Below are positions 33,646 through 44,861 of a stretch of 64,000 nt of DNA, one piece after another. The position numbers and the translations under genes were made by a program. Each line of letters starts with the position of its first letter. Positions within the stretch are counted from its first letter, which is position 1. Source of the stretch: Gentiana macrophylla. Taxonomy: Eukaryota; Streptophyta; Magnoliopsida; Gentianales; Gentianaceae. The DNA is taken from positions 51,686,321 through 51,750,320 of the forward strand of contig CM047808.1 of assembly GCA_026214975.1 (NCBI GenBank), in the 5' to 3' direction. Under the pieces are notes generated by a model. The model saw nothing but the letters and a program-made list of their open reading frames with translations. It searched no databases and was not told the origin of the DNA.

Positions 33646-34532
33646 TGTTAAGGGTGAATTTATACGATTTATATTGATATATTTTATGATAATTTCCCTC
33701 ATATTTGTATAATTTGCATAAGAAACGAGTGTATAATGGAATTATTGAGTAAATGAGGTTTTTAATGAGTTATTCGCAAAATAAGTTAATTTTGGTGTTT
33801 TAATTTTGATTTTATGATTATTTGGATGATATTACGTTTATGATGTTTTAATGTGTTATAGTGCGTGTTTGATGCTCAAATGATGATCAAAAAGAGATAA
33901 GAGTCGAATTACATTAATGATAGAAGAGATAATGATGATTTGGATCGAAGAAGAAGAGATAAGTATGGAAAAATCAAGATGAAGTCGATCCTGGACTGGC
34001 GTCCAGAAGCTTGAACTGGTGTCCAGAGTGGACGAGCGTCTGAAGAAGTGGACGAGCGTCCAGGAGAGGGAAGTTGATTCAGAGTTGTGAAGATTTTAGT
34101 GAACGGGCGTCCAACACTCTGGACGGGCGTCCACGGCCGACTTAACCATAGCCGACTTATTTCCCTATATATAGCAGTTGCGCCCCAACCCTAATAATCA
34201 TCAGATTTTCACACACCAAACACACACAGCAACCGCACTTCTAAGGCTTTCAAGGCCGATCACCCGAGCCTTGTGCTCGGGTGATCCGGGTTAGATTAGG
34301 ATGCTTTTATTTTCGTTTGTTGATTCATGGAGATCATCCATTGTACCAAACTATGTGAGTTTATCTTCTAATTTATTCAATCCTTTGTTTATTCTTATGA
34401 TCTTTGATTTGTTTTGTATCTTTCTATGATTTATGATGCTATTGTGTGACTAGATCGAGGATTGGTTGCTAATTGTTGTCTAACGTTGATGAGAATCATT
34501 GTTAGGCTAGATCACCATAGAAAGATAGGATC
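33646..34532 (+). repeat. Right LTR of element B, first part
   Basis: Matches the left LTR through the TATA box (CTATATATAG, 34165-34174), then switches to unrelated sequence, including an 11-bp-stem hairpin at 34258-34286. It also has an additional ~20-bp duplication of a GTGGACGAGCGTC unit. Interrupted at ggatc by element C. Confidence 0.85.
34258..34286 (+). repeat. Perfect 11-bp hairpin in the right LTR of element B
   Basis: GATCACCCGAG and its exact inverse are separated by a 7-base loop (CCTTGTG), about 85 bp downstream of the TATA-like box and so probably inside the transcript. Absent from the left LTR. Confidence 0.8.
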
Positions 34533-36394
34533 TGTTTAGGGTGATTTTACATGATTTATAACGTTATATTTTATAACGATTTCCTCCATATTTATATTAA
34601 TTGCATAGAAATTGAGCATTTAATCGATTTATTGAGCAAATGAAGTTTTAAACGGTTTAATTGCAAAAGTGATTGATTTATGTGTTTTTATCGTTGGTTT
34701 TATGTTTATTTGGATGTTGTTACACTTTGCAATATTTTGGATATCTTGTAGATGCATATTTTCGGTCTAAAAGAGGTGTTTAGAGGATTAGAAGAAGATG
34801 CCACAAGTTTACGAGTTCGACGGAGCAAATTTTCCTAAGTACTTAAATAGTTGCATGTTTTCGACGGAGATTTGACCCAGCTTAGAGGCAATTTCAGGGA
34901 AGGACTTCTTCATGAAAGTTGTAGATCTTCATATAAGCTTTCCAATGCACTTTGAATCATGTCAATTGGAGATCTACAACTCAAGTTACGACCATCTTAA
35001 AAGGCCAAGTGGAAATCAAGAAATACCTTCGACGAACCAATGGCTCATCAAAACGACATTTTATGAAGAACTGGCCTTACTGGAAGTTGTAGATTTTCAA
35101 ATAATCTTTCCAACGGATTTTGAATTACATCAATTGGACTTCTACAACTCAAATGGTGGTCAAGTGGCTAATTGATTTGGGTAAGTGAAAAATCCCGAAA
35201 TATCTTCGGAGGAAGACGGGGTAATCAAGAATGCGTTTTTTGGAGAAGAGTCCTTCATGAAAGTTGTAGAGTTTTCCGAGATCTTAATTTTGGCATTTCG
35301 TTTGCAATTTTTGGAGGTCTACAACTCAAGATATGAATTTTAGAAGTTTTAATCCAAATTATATATGAATACGACAAAGGAAACGGTTACAGAGAATCAT
35401 TTGAAGATCTTGCAATTATGATCCCGGACCGGTCCGGCCTAACCACCGGCCCGGTCCGGCCCTTTACCTTTTGCCTATATAAGGGAGGATACAGCAACAG
35501 CAAACGATGCATCATAATATATACTCTGTGTATATTTATATCTATCCCTCGTTCCTTTTAATTTTTAGTTTTGTATAAAGGCCTTATGCCGAAATAAATA
35601 ATGTAGTAGTAGTACTGTTGTAATGTTCGAAGTTCGGTGTTATTGAAGTTGTTATTTTGGAGAATCACGGCCCGATTACTTTCATAGTCGAGGATGAGTG
35701 GCTAAGGTCTCAGGCTAGAACCACCATCGTGAAGCCACCATCACGGAATAAACAAGGATTTCGTTTTCATTTGTTCTAGTAAGCTTTCTTGTTCTTCCTT
35801 CATGTTTAGACTTGTTTAAAGTGTAATGTAGTGTTTCATGCTAATCGAATTTAGAAACACGATAGTTGATAAATCCGTAGATTACCGTGAAGGAGAATGA
35901 TAATATTCTTCCAACATACGTAAGTTAAGGGTGAATATTGTTAGATTAGGATTTATATCCAAATCTTTGATCCGTAAATGCTTTAGTTGTACCGAGAGTG
36001 GTGAATTAATTAAAAGGTGATGAACCGAAAGGGAAAATGCCTCTTTAGCAGATTATTAATCCAAGACTTACGAATGAATGTGTGTTTTTCTTGTTAATTT
36101 CGGTGGGGTGGTGGAACAACGGTGCGCTCTAGCTATTTTAAATATAATTGTTATAAAATTGTCACGTGTTAGTTTTCTTTTCACTTATAAAAACCTTTTA
36201 TTTCACTTTTAAATTCAAGATCATAATTGTCATAATCACCACTTAAAAGAAAATTGAAAGCGAAGCTATTTTCCTACAAGTCTCTGTGGATACGACCCGT
36301 TTTCACCACTATAGCTGCGAGCCTTCGCACTTGGGGCTGACATCGGTTTTATTTTATTACTTGTTATCTTTTGCTTTGCATAAAACCGCGGACA
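34533..36394 (+). repeat. Left LTR of element C
   Basis: Starts TGTTTAGGGTG and ends AAAACCGCGGACA. A triplicated module, with GTTGTAGA and TCTACAAC as its inverted borders, lies at about 34915-35335. Paired GGTCCGGCC words (35426-35462) precede a TATA-like CTATATAAGG at 35475. The small open frame at 34912-35175 is this repeat, not a gene. Confidence 0.95.
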
Positions 36395-36400
36395 AGTTTT

Positions 36401-36418
36401 TGGCGCCGTTGCCGGGGA
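36401..36418 (+). other. Primer binding site of element C (tRNA-Asp type)
   Basis: TGGCGCCGTTGCCGGGGA lies six bases after the LTR, identical to the site in element B. Confidence 0.88.
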
Positions 36419-36883
36419 CTTGGCACGGAAAGTTTTCGTTTTCGGTTTTGTTGTCAACTAAGTTATCTGTTTTCGTTTTTAAAAAAAAATAAAATAAAAT
36501 AAAATAAAAAATAAAATAATAATAATAATAAAATCTTTCGGTAATTACCGAGAGAGAGAAAAAAAAATTTTAGCTTACATTTTCATTATGTATTAGTTTT
36601 ATAGTATTACATTTACATTCTGTTTGCTTGAGACTGCTTTGAGCTTTGTTTTAGTATAGTTTTTTTTTTTCTAAAAAAAAAAATTAAAAAAAAAAAAAAA
36701 AATTTCGGTAAATATCGAGTGGATTCGGTAATTACCGAGAGAGAAAAAAAGAGAGAAAAGAACCAAGGAACACGTTTCAATCGTCGAGGTTGGGTGATGG
36801 ATTCCCGGTGAATCCCACTCTGCGGAAGCATAAAAATTTTCCCGAAACCTCGTGATTTAGGTGTTGGTTTCCAAACGTAGTTT
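36419..36883 (+). other. Untranslated leader of element C
   Basis: A-rich and (AAAAT)n sequence. The 12-bp perfect palindrome CGGTAATTACCG occurs twice (36539-36550 and 36726-36737), each followed by a GAGAGAGA run. Confidence 0.6.
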
Positions 36884-38360
36884 ATGCAAACTCGAACTCA
36901 CGGGGGACCACTTTTGTATAATCCGGAGATAGAGCGAACCATCGCTCGACCAAACAGACGTAGGGCTCGGATCACTAGACCGACGAACGAGGGAACCACG
37001 GAAGGAGACGATCCGGAAGGATACGTTGAGGGAGAAGCTCAAGGAGGAGCCCAGGTTGAGGAAATGGCAGATCAACGGACATTGGCAGACTTTGCCATGC
37101 CATCTACTGTGAAAGTGAATCCTGCAGTCGTGATTCCTGAAATCACGGCTGATAATTTCGAACTCAAAACTTCTTTAATCAATCTGGTGAGAGGTTTCAC
37201 ATTCCATGGATTTTCCACTGAGGACCCGCACGATCACATTCACTCATTTCTAGAATCGTGCGGGACTATTTTAATCAAAGGGTCACCGAGGCGCCCGAAA
37301 ATGAAACTCTTTCCTTTCTCATCAAAGGAGAAGCAAAAGAATGGTATAAATCTTTACGATCGAATCCATTACTTCGTGGGAGGAGTTGGAGAAAGAATTC
37401 TTGAGCCAATTATTTTCCACCGCAAAGACGGCTCATCTTCCGAATCGATATTCACTTTTGTGCAATCCGAGAAGGAATCTTTCTACGATGCGTGGAAACG
37501 ATTTAAGGCTCTCTTGAGAAGTGCCCCACCATGGGCTGGACAAACAACGATTGATCAACACTTTCTCTGATGGTTTGACCGAATTGACTAAGGGAATGGT
37601 GAATAGTTACTGCGGGAGGTGCATTTACGAAAAGACACCTAATGAGGGATGGATGTTGTTTGAAGATATTGCAAAGTATAATTATGCCCCTACCTATGCA
37701 AAGTCGTCCAATCGAAAAAGCTCATTCGCGAGGAAGTATGAGGTAGATGAGACCACGTCTCTAAAAGCTCGATTGGCGCACTGAAGAAGCAAGTGACGGC
37801 AATGAATGTTCAAAGTCTTGTGTGTGACAACTGCCATGGCCAAGGCCATCGTAGTAATCAATGCCAGCTTGACCCGATCTCACAGGTCAAAGTTGTTCAA
37901 AACAATGTTGTTTGCCAAAATTGCGATACACGCCAGCACACATTCCATCGATGTCATCTATTGTTGCATTCGAAGAGGTGAATGCATTCATTTCTCAAAA
38001 TTATCGACCTTCGGTCGAAATCAAAACACTCGAGGGTTCAATTACAACCGGAACCACCCTGGTTTCCGATGGAGCGACCACCTGCAGGGCAAAGAAACCC
38101 CCATCGCCAGAGGCCCTAGGCCTAATCAAAGCAATTTTCAATCCAACTATCGACCGACATGGAACACCAATCCACCGCAAAATCAAAATCAATCATTTCG
38201 GATCTTAGAACAAAAGTTGAGTGAGCAAATCACGGCCAACACTCAATTGGCAAATGCTTTAAGTACTCACGAAGATCTGATGAGAAATTTGGAGGTGCAA
38301 ATGGGACAACTTTCGGCGCGGCAAGCAAGTCGACCTCGGGTCACCGCCAAGTTTTATTGA
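36884..38360 (+). pseudogene. Element C gag
   Basis: Gag would form the virus-like particle and package RNA. The first frame from the ATG at 36884 has an Arg-rich start and the Athila gag core (GFTFHGFSTEDPHDHIHSFL, EKESFYDAWKRFKALLRSAPP). It shifts near 37300 and again near 37560, continuing as FSDGLTELTKGMVNSYCG, then DNCHGQGHRSNQCQL (zinc-knuckle-like), and ends among Gln/Asn-rich sequence. At least four frame changes make it non-functional. Confidence 0.8.
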
Positions 38361-38689
38361 GAAGAACCCCGAGGGTTAATTTGGTCCAAAATGACCGTAA
38401 TACTTGCACCGATCTGTCTGCACCATGGAACTATGGTCAAGATGAGTCAATGCTATAAATCGAGGAGTGGGAAGCGGTTGGCGGTCAGGCCAACCAGGAA
38501 GCAGTAGCCCCTCCTGCGAGCGAGAGGCGGGAGGGGAAAATCTTTGTTCACCTCGGAAGGATGTTGGGACTACTATTGATCCAAGTGAAAGAAAAATTCG
38601 AAGAAAAGGTGAAAGTTGAGAATTACGATGATGAAGAGAATACTTGCTGCTGAGAAGAAGTCGAAATCTAAGTTGAGTTAGGGAAGCAT

Positions 38690-39701
38690 GTGAGGTGGAA
38701 GGATAGGAAGACAAAAGCAATCAATGATAAGGCGGCAAAGAAGCACTTTCTTGAGGAAGACTTTGTTGATCTCCCTTACCCACCTAACAAGAACAAGCTG
38801 TCATTAATAGTCGATAAAGAGTATAAGAAGGTTATCGACTTGCTCAAGAATACCGAGGCAAACATTCCATTAGTTGATCTTTTGGTAGGAATGCCAAAGT
38901 ATACAAAGTTTATAAAGGACGCAGATGAAGTTCGAAAAGAAGCTTCAAGAGCTCGAGCACATAGTGTTGAATGGAGAATGTTCCATGATCGGCCAGACTA
39001 AACTTCCGGTGAAGTGTCCTGACCCTAGTAGATTTACGATTTCATGTACTATCGGGAACAGGGATTTCCACAATGTTCTATGCGATTCGGGAGCATCAAT
39101 CAATCGATGTCTCGTCAATCTTCCAATCTCTTGGATTGGATCAATCTATTACTCTAGACCTATTTCTCTTCAACTTGCAGATAGAAGTGTGAAATATGCA
39201 AGGGGAATTGTAGAAGATGTATTGGTCAAGGTTAAAAACTTCATATACCCAGCTGATTGGGTAATCATGGATATGACCAATAATGAGAAAACCCCCTTGA
39301 TCCTTGGAAGACCTTTTCTTGCAACTGCCCGTGCCTTACTAGATTCCTACAGTGGCGAAGTAACCCTACATTTGGAGGATGAGAGCATAAAGTTCAATGT
39401 GGGCAATGCAGTGAAGCACCCGTCCAGTGACACTTGTTTAGCTATTGAGGACGATTTCACTGATGAGTATGATAAACAAGTGTTCATGGGTAGTTGGGAT
39501 GAAGAAGAATTCAATAAACTATCTGCAACTTGGACTAATGAGGAGTGGATAAAATTTTTAGAAGAGATTGACAAGGAAAGTTCTGATTACCACGAAGTGG
39601 TAGGAAAGATAATGAGGAAGAGGCATGGTGATATGCCCAGATTTGCAAAGGGAGATGGTACCTGCATGCTGTGGGAGGCCATGATGCTTGAGCCCTTATG
39701 A
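38690..39701 (+). pseudogene. Element C gag end and aspartic protease
   Basis: A linker (DLPYPPNKNKL, PLVDLLVGMPKYTKFIKDA) leads, after a frame change near 38960, to a retropepsin. The active-site motif LCDSGASIN is kept, and LILGRPFLATARALLD forms the second conserved block. The open frame ends at 39701 with a KGDGTCMLWEAMMLEP tail. Usual role: cleaving the Gag-Pol polyprotein. Confidence 0.8.
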
Positions 39702-39879
39702 TAAGCTTGGAGATCTAGAGCTTAAGGAGATAAATTGAGACCAAGTGTGGAGGAGCCACCGTCGATTTAGTGTTGAAACCCTTGCCTCAACACTTGAAAT
39801 ACATTTTTCTCGAGGGACGGTGATAAGCTCCTTTGATCATTTCATCTAAGTTAGAACCGAAGGAGGAAGAAAAGCTTAT

Positions 39880-41157
39880 CAAAGTGCTTGCAAGACAATA
39901 TCCTCGCCTTTGGTTGGCAAGTGGGAGATATTAAGGGGATAAGCCACGATATCTGTATGCATAAGATCGGGGTGTTGAGGATCGAAGAAGGTGCGACGAC
40001 CTCGAGAGAAGGCTAAACCCTCACATGCAGAAATCGTTAAGAAGGAAATCATCAAATTGCTTGACATGGGTATCATCTACCCAATAGCCGATAGTGAATG
40101 GGTGAGCCCCACTCAGGTGGTGCCAAAGAAATGAGGGATTACTATTGAAAAGAATGAAAAGGGGGAAGAGATTGCCTTACGACAAGTCACTGGTTATAGA
40201 ATTTGCATCGACTACAGAAGACTAAATGAGGTAACTTTAAAAGACCACTTTCCCTTGCCATTCATTGACCAACTCCTTGAGAGGCTTAGTGGCAAGCAAT
40301 TTTATTGTTTTTTGGATGGCTATTCTGGATACTTTCAGATAGCTATCGACCCCACTGATCAAGAAAAGACTACCTTCACCTGCCCCTCTGGTACCTTCGC
40401 TTATCGAAGGATGCCATTTGGTCTCTGTAACGCACCGGCTACATTTCAAAGATGTATGCTGGCTATCTTCAATGGTTTAGTGGAGAAGGTGATGGAGATT
40501 TTTATGGATGACTTCTCTGTGTTCGGGGACAGTTTCGACCACTGTTTACACAATCTTGATAAAGTTCTGTCCCGGTGCATAGAGAAGGACTTAGTCTTAA
40601 ATTGGGAGAAGTGCCACCTAATGGTGGAAGAAGGAATTGTTCTTGGACACAAAGTGTCCAAGGAAGGTATAGAGGTTGACAAAGCGAAGGTAAAAGCTAT
40701 TGAAAAAATGACATACCCCAAAACTGTAAGAGAAGTAAGAGGATTCTTGGGTCATGTCGGATTCTATAGGCGGTTCATTAAAGACTTTTCTAAGATAGCA
40801 AAGCCTTTGTCAACTCTCTTAAGAGAGGATGTGAAATTTGTTTTCACCCCTGAGTGTGAAAGAGCTTTTAAAGAATTAAAAGACAAGTTGATTACCTCGC
40901 CAATTCTTATAGCACCCGACTGGAAAGCTCCATTCGAGCTTATGTGTGATGCTTCTAATTATGCAGTCGGAGCGGTGCTAGGTCAAATAGTGGACGGCAG
41001 GTTCCAACCTATCTACTACGCTAGTCACACTTTAAACCCAGCACAAGTAAATTATGCAACAACCGAGAAGGAGTTGTTGGCGAGTTTTGCCATGGATAAA
41101 TTTAGAAGCTATTTGCTTGGGTCGAAGTCACGGTGCGGACGGACCATTACGCATTAA
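39880..41157 (+). pseudogene. Element C reverse transcriptase and start of RNase H
   Basis: RT fingers (VKKEIIKLLDMGIIYPI, about 40030) run to a TGA at 40131-40133 after VVPKK. The palm then stays open to 41157: YRICIDYRRLNEVTL, FLDGYSGYFQIAI, RRMPFGLCNAPATFQR, catalytic FMDD at 40501-40512, and LGHKVSKEGIEVDKAKV. RNase H follows (FELMCDASNYAVGAVLG, ATTEKELLASFAMDKF). A frameshift near 41125 breaks the next block. This is the best preserved pol part in the window. Confidence 0.88.
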
Positions 41158-41166
41158 AGTATCTCG

Positions 41167-42250
41167 TTGAGCAAGGCTGATGCCAAGCCTCGTTTGATGA
41201 GATGGATCTTGATTTTACAAGAGTTTGACGTTCATATCCGGGACAAGAAAGGTAACAAGAATGTGGTAGCTGATCACATGTCTCGGCTGACCGATGATCC
41301 TCAGGTAGAGTCAGATGAAATTAGAATTGATTTTCCAACCGAGCAACTCATGACCATTGATGTGTGCGAGGTTGCTCCTGCCCGTGCTGAAAAAGGTTCT
41401 CCTTGGTTTGCACCTTTTGCAAACTTCTTAAGTGGCAGATATCTGGACCCTGACCTGACATATCAGCAAAAGAAGAAATTCTTTTCAGATTTGAACTATT
41501 ATGTGTGGGACGATCCCATTCTTTTCAAGCGTTGCAAGGATGGATTGCTTCGTAGGTGTGTCCCTGAGTTCGAGCAGAGGGACATTATAAAGCAATGCCA
41601 TGACGGACCTGTGGGAGGTCATTATGGAGCTGGGAAGACTGCTGCGAAGATTTTTCAGTCCGGCTTCTACTGGCCAACAATCTTTAAGGATACAGAGAAC
41701 TTTGTAAAAGGGTGTGACCGGTGCCAGCGCACCGGTAAACTTTCTCGGCGAATGGACATGCCCCTCCACCCCATCCAAGAATGTGAAGTTTTTGACGTAT
41801 GGGGTATTGACTTCATGGGACCGTTTCCATCCTCGTATGGGAACAAGTACATTCTGGTCTGCGTCGACTACGTGTCAAAGTGGGTAGAGGCAATAGCAAC
41901 ACCGCGGAACGACCACAAGGTGGTCAAGAACTTTCTGAGGAAAAATATTTTTACACGGTTTGGCTGTCCACGAGCTCTCATCGGTGGCGAGGAACTCATA
42001 CGCAATACTCCATTAGAAAAGATTTTAGAACGATATGGGGTAAACACAAAATTGCTACCCCTATCACCCTCAGGCGAGTGGACAAGTTGAAGTGAGTAAC
42101 CGAAGCTTGAAGAGCATTCTAGAGAAGGCGGTGAACTCTCATAGGACGGATGGAGTCGAAATTGGATGATGTACTGCGGGCCTCTGGGACGACTTTCAAA
42201 ACTCCTATCGGCACGTCTCCGTTTGAGATGGTTTATGGTAAGGCACGCCA
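41167..42250 (+). pseudogene. Element C RNase H end and integrase
   Basis: [19 protein letters not shown] and [10 protein letters not shown] close RNase H. The integrase HHCC region is [16 protein letters not shown] with [14 protein letters not shown]. The core shows [15 protein letters not shown] and DYVSKWVEA. Around 41985 the frame is disrupted ([10 protein letters not shown] replaces the SDEGTHF-type second Asp block). After 42090 the sequence persists only in shifted frames. Inactive. Confidence 0.85.
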
Positions 42251-42293
42251 CGCCAATCGAGCTTGAACACGAGCATTACGGGCTATTAAATTC

Positions 42294-42938
42294 TTGAACT
42301 TCGACGGCCCGATTATGCGAGAGAAGCGATTGTTGCGATTGCGGGAGAGCTTGATGAGTTCGGACTCCAGGCCTACGAGCTCAAGAATCGATGAGAGGAC
42401 TAAACTTCTTCACGACAAGAAAATCAAGCATAGAGAATTCAAAGCGGGCGAATGGGTTTTATTATATAATACCAGGTTACATCTGTTTCCTGGTAAGCTA
42501 CGCACCCGTTGGTGTGGCCCCTTTCAAATCTCTCAGGTTTTCCCTAGTGGAGCAGTCGAATTGAAAAATAATCAGGGAGAGTTGTTCAGAGTGAATGGTC
42601 ATCGGTTGAAACACTATATTGGTCAACAAAAGGAACGACCGGTGGTTTTCCATCTAAACGACGTCCCTAGTCAAGACAACTCCGATCTTTTGGAACCCGA
42701 TGATTTACGTCTCTGTGAATTCTTTGATGGTGTTGTGATCCCTGCTGTTTCACCTAGGCTTGTGAAACAAAAACCTAAAAAGAAGAAGAGAAGAACCATA
42801 GGAACAAAGTGGATTCAAAAGTTTACTGATATGGCCGATACATTGGCGAGACTTTGTTTTTGTGGGATCCATACTGTTGACCCCGAGAAAGTTGAGAATG
42901 ATTCTGGGAAGAGGCCTCGCTGGCCTGACCCGGGTTGA
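42294..42938 (+). pseudogene. Element C integrase C-terminal region
   Basis: Open from 42294: [38 protein letters not shown] and [17 protein letters not shown] are the GPF/Y-like C-terminal domain of Athila integrases, followed by a Lys-rich tail ending RWPDPG. Element D has the same ending (KWPDPG). Confidence 0.8.
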
Positions 42939-44861
42939 AATTTCTTTGTTTAGTCGAGCTCCCGACTATAATTAAGCCCTACTAGGATGGTAACCTAGAT
43001 ATCTTTTCCTTTTTGTTTTTAGTTTTGTTTTCTGTTTAGTCGAGCAAACGACGTAAAACAAAAGCGCTACCGAGAGGCAGCCCGTTAATAATAATAATTT
43101 GGATAAGACTAGTTTTAATGAAATGTAGAATCTGTATAATGGAAGATGAACACAAAGTACAACTAAGTCTCGAGATGAATGTTTGAATATCATTTATACG
43201 GGAACGATTAGGTGGTTATCCGAAAATCCCGAGGAAGAATACAGATAAAATTCAAATGTTTCATTTCTTGGACTTAGGTTGTTAAACCCTTGAGGATCTG
43301 GGTATAAAAGACTCACTACATTTCATTTTATAATCTAGTAGGAATATCTGACTATGACTTGATGATATATGCTCATGTGATACTCTCTATAATACGTATA
43401 TGCTTAGATATCCTATGTTTTCCCTGTATGGTGATTTTTCCATCTAAGCGGTTATTTCGTGTGCTTGTGTCAAACTTTTCTACGTGATATGTTATATTCC
43501 CCCGTGTCCCCGAGATATTTCCGTGTTTGTCAAGTGTGCAGGATATATGTGATAGCAATTGTGTGCGTTCAGACGAATTCAGTTTTCCGGTGGATGGTCC
43601 ACAGTTTACTGCTTTCATCGAGCATTTCTGGAGCTGATTCTAGGCCACTTCCAGAATTGCCACTATCGAACTACAATCAGCTAAGTTCTTTATCTTTTTA
43701 CATTCTGCACAACCTGAGGACACGTTGTGATTTAAGTGTGGGGGGGAATAGTCGGTTATGTGTATCTACCATTTGCTTAATTCATTATGTTCTATGCTAA
43801 ATGGGCTAAATTTTCAAATTTTTGTTTAGTCCCGAGTAAGCAATGCATATCTTTGTTTGGTTTTTATAGTCATTGATGCTGTATACCGTATGTTCAGTAA
43901 GTTGGTTGTTTCACCCGATATATTTTTCACGAGCCATAGTGAATGATGAGCTAAAATATAAAACTATACCCCTTTGGATTAGTGATAGTTGATTATCTTA
44001 TAAGTCATGTGCTTAGTGCTAACGTATGTATCGTGAGAATTATGATAGTTTGTGTTTAGATCCAAATTATGTTATACTGCGAATATCTTAGGTTTGAATG
44101 TGATAAGTAAAACGTAACTATTGTATTTTTAAGCTGAATTTAATGGAATTAATTGTGTATGTCGGATGTAGCTACCAATGATTTGAGTGCGGTAGGGTGT
44201 TATCATGAAACGTCCTATACCACTATGAGGTTTAAAAGCTCCTGACTGCCTGATGATAGTAGTCTAGCTAGGGTGTTATCCCGAAACATCCTATTGCTGG
44301 GAATGAGGGCATATGCTACAAAAAAAAAAAATGAAAAAAAAAAAGAAAAAAGAAAAAAGAAAAAAAAAGAGTTAGATAGGTATTAATGTATTCGATCTCA
44401 CTTCATGACGCTTGCAAGATAGTCGATTTTGGCAATGAGTTCGGATATGTTAGTATTCTATAAAATAAAAAAAAAAAAAAAAAACAGAGTATTTAGTAAA
44501 AGACTTAGTTATCGTATACATTATCCCTAGTATAAACTGACAGATATGCTGTAGGGATTATCCTCTGAGTATATCAGAAAGGACCTCGATACATTCTATC
44601 ATTCTTTTCGGGATATGTCACGTTTTGTAGGGTACATCTTATAAGTATCATTTATTACTAGTTTGAAGGGGGTATTAGCTAGTTTGTTTTGAATTTTCGA
44701 GTTTGGACTTAGTGGAAGCTTGTTATGGCTATGCACACACACTAGGGTGAACTTCTAATCTATTGACTACGCGTTATATTTGCTGAGGTGTCTATCTTTT
44801 CTCGAGCCTTGATTCTTGTTTTGTTTTGCTCGGGACGAGCAAAAGTTAAGTGTGGGGGAGT
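42939..44861 (+). other. Element C 3' non-coding region with two polypurine tracts
   Basis: No env-like ORF is visible. It contains the internal tract at 43734-43747, the twofold repeat (44179-44305), A-rich runs (44320-44370, 44465-44485), the GGGATTATCCTCTGAGTAT block near 44556, and the terminal tract AAGTGTGGGGGAGT directly before 44862. Confidence 0.75.

Noticed and set aside
34912..35175. 87-codon open frame, present again at 45241-45504, as a gene
   Set aside because: It lies wholly inside the LTRs of element C and is produced by the repeated GTTGTAGA module; its duplication reflects the LTR pair, not selection.
44320..44490. Poly(A) runs as LINE or SINE tails
   Set aside because: They lie inside the 3' non-coding region of element C, with no flanking duplication or element body.
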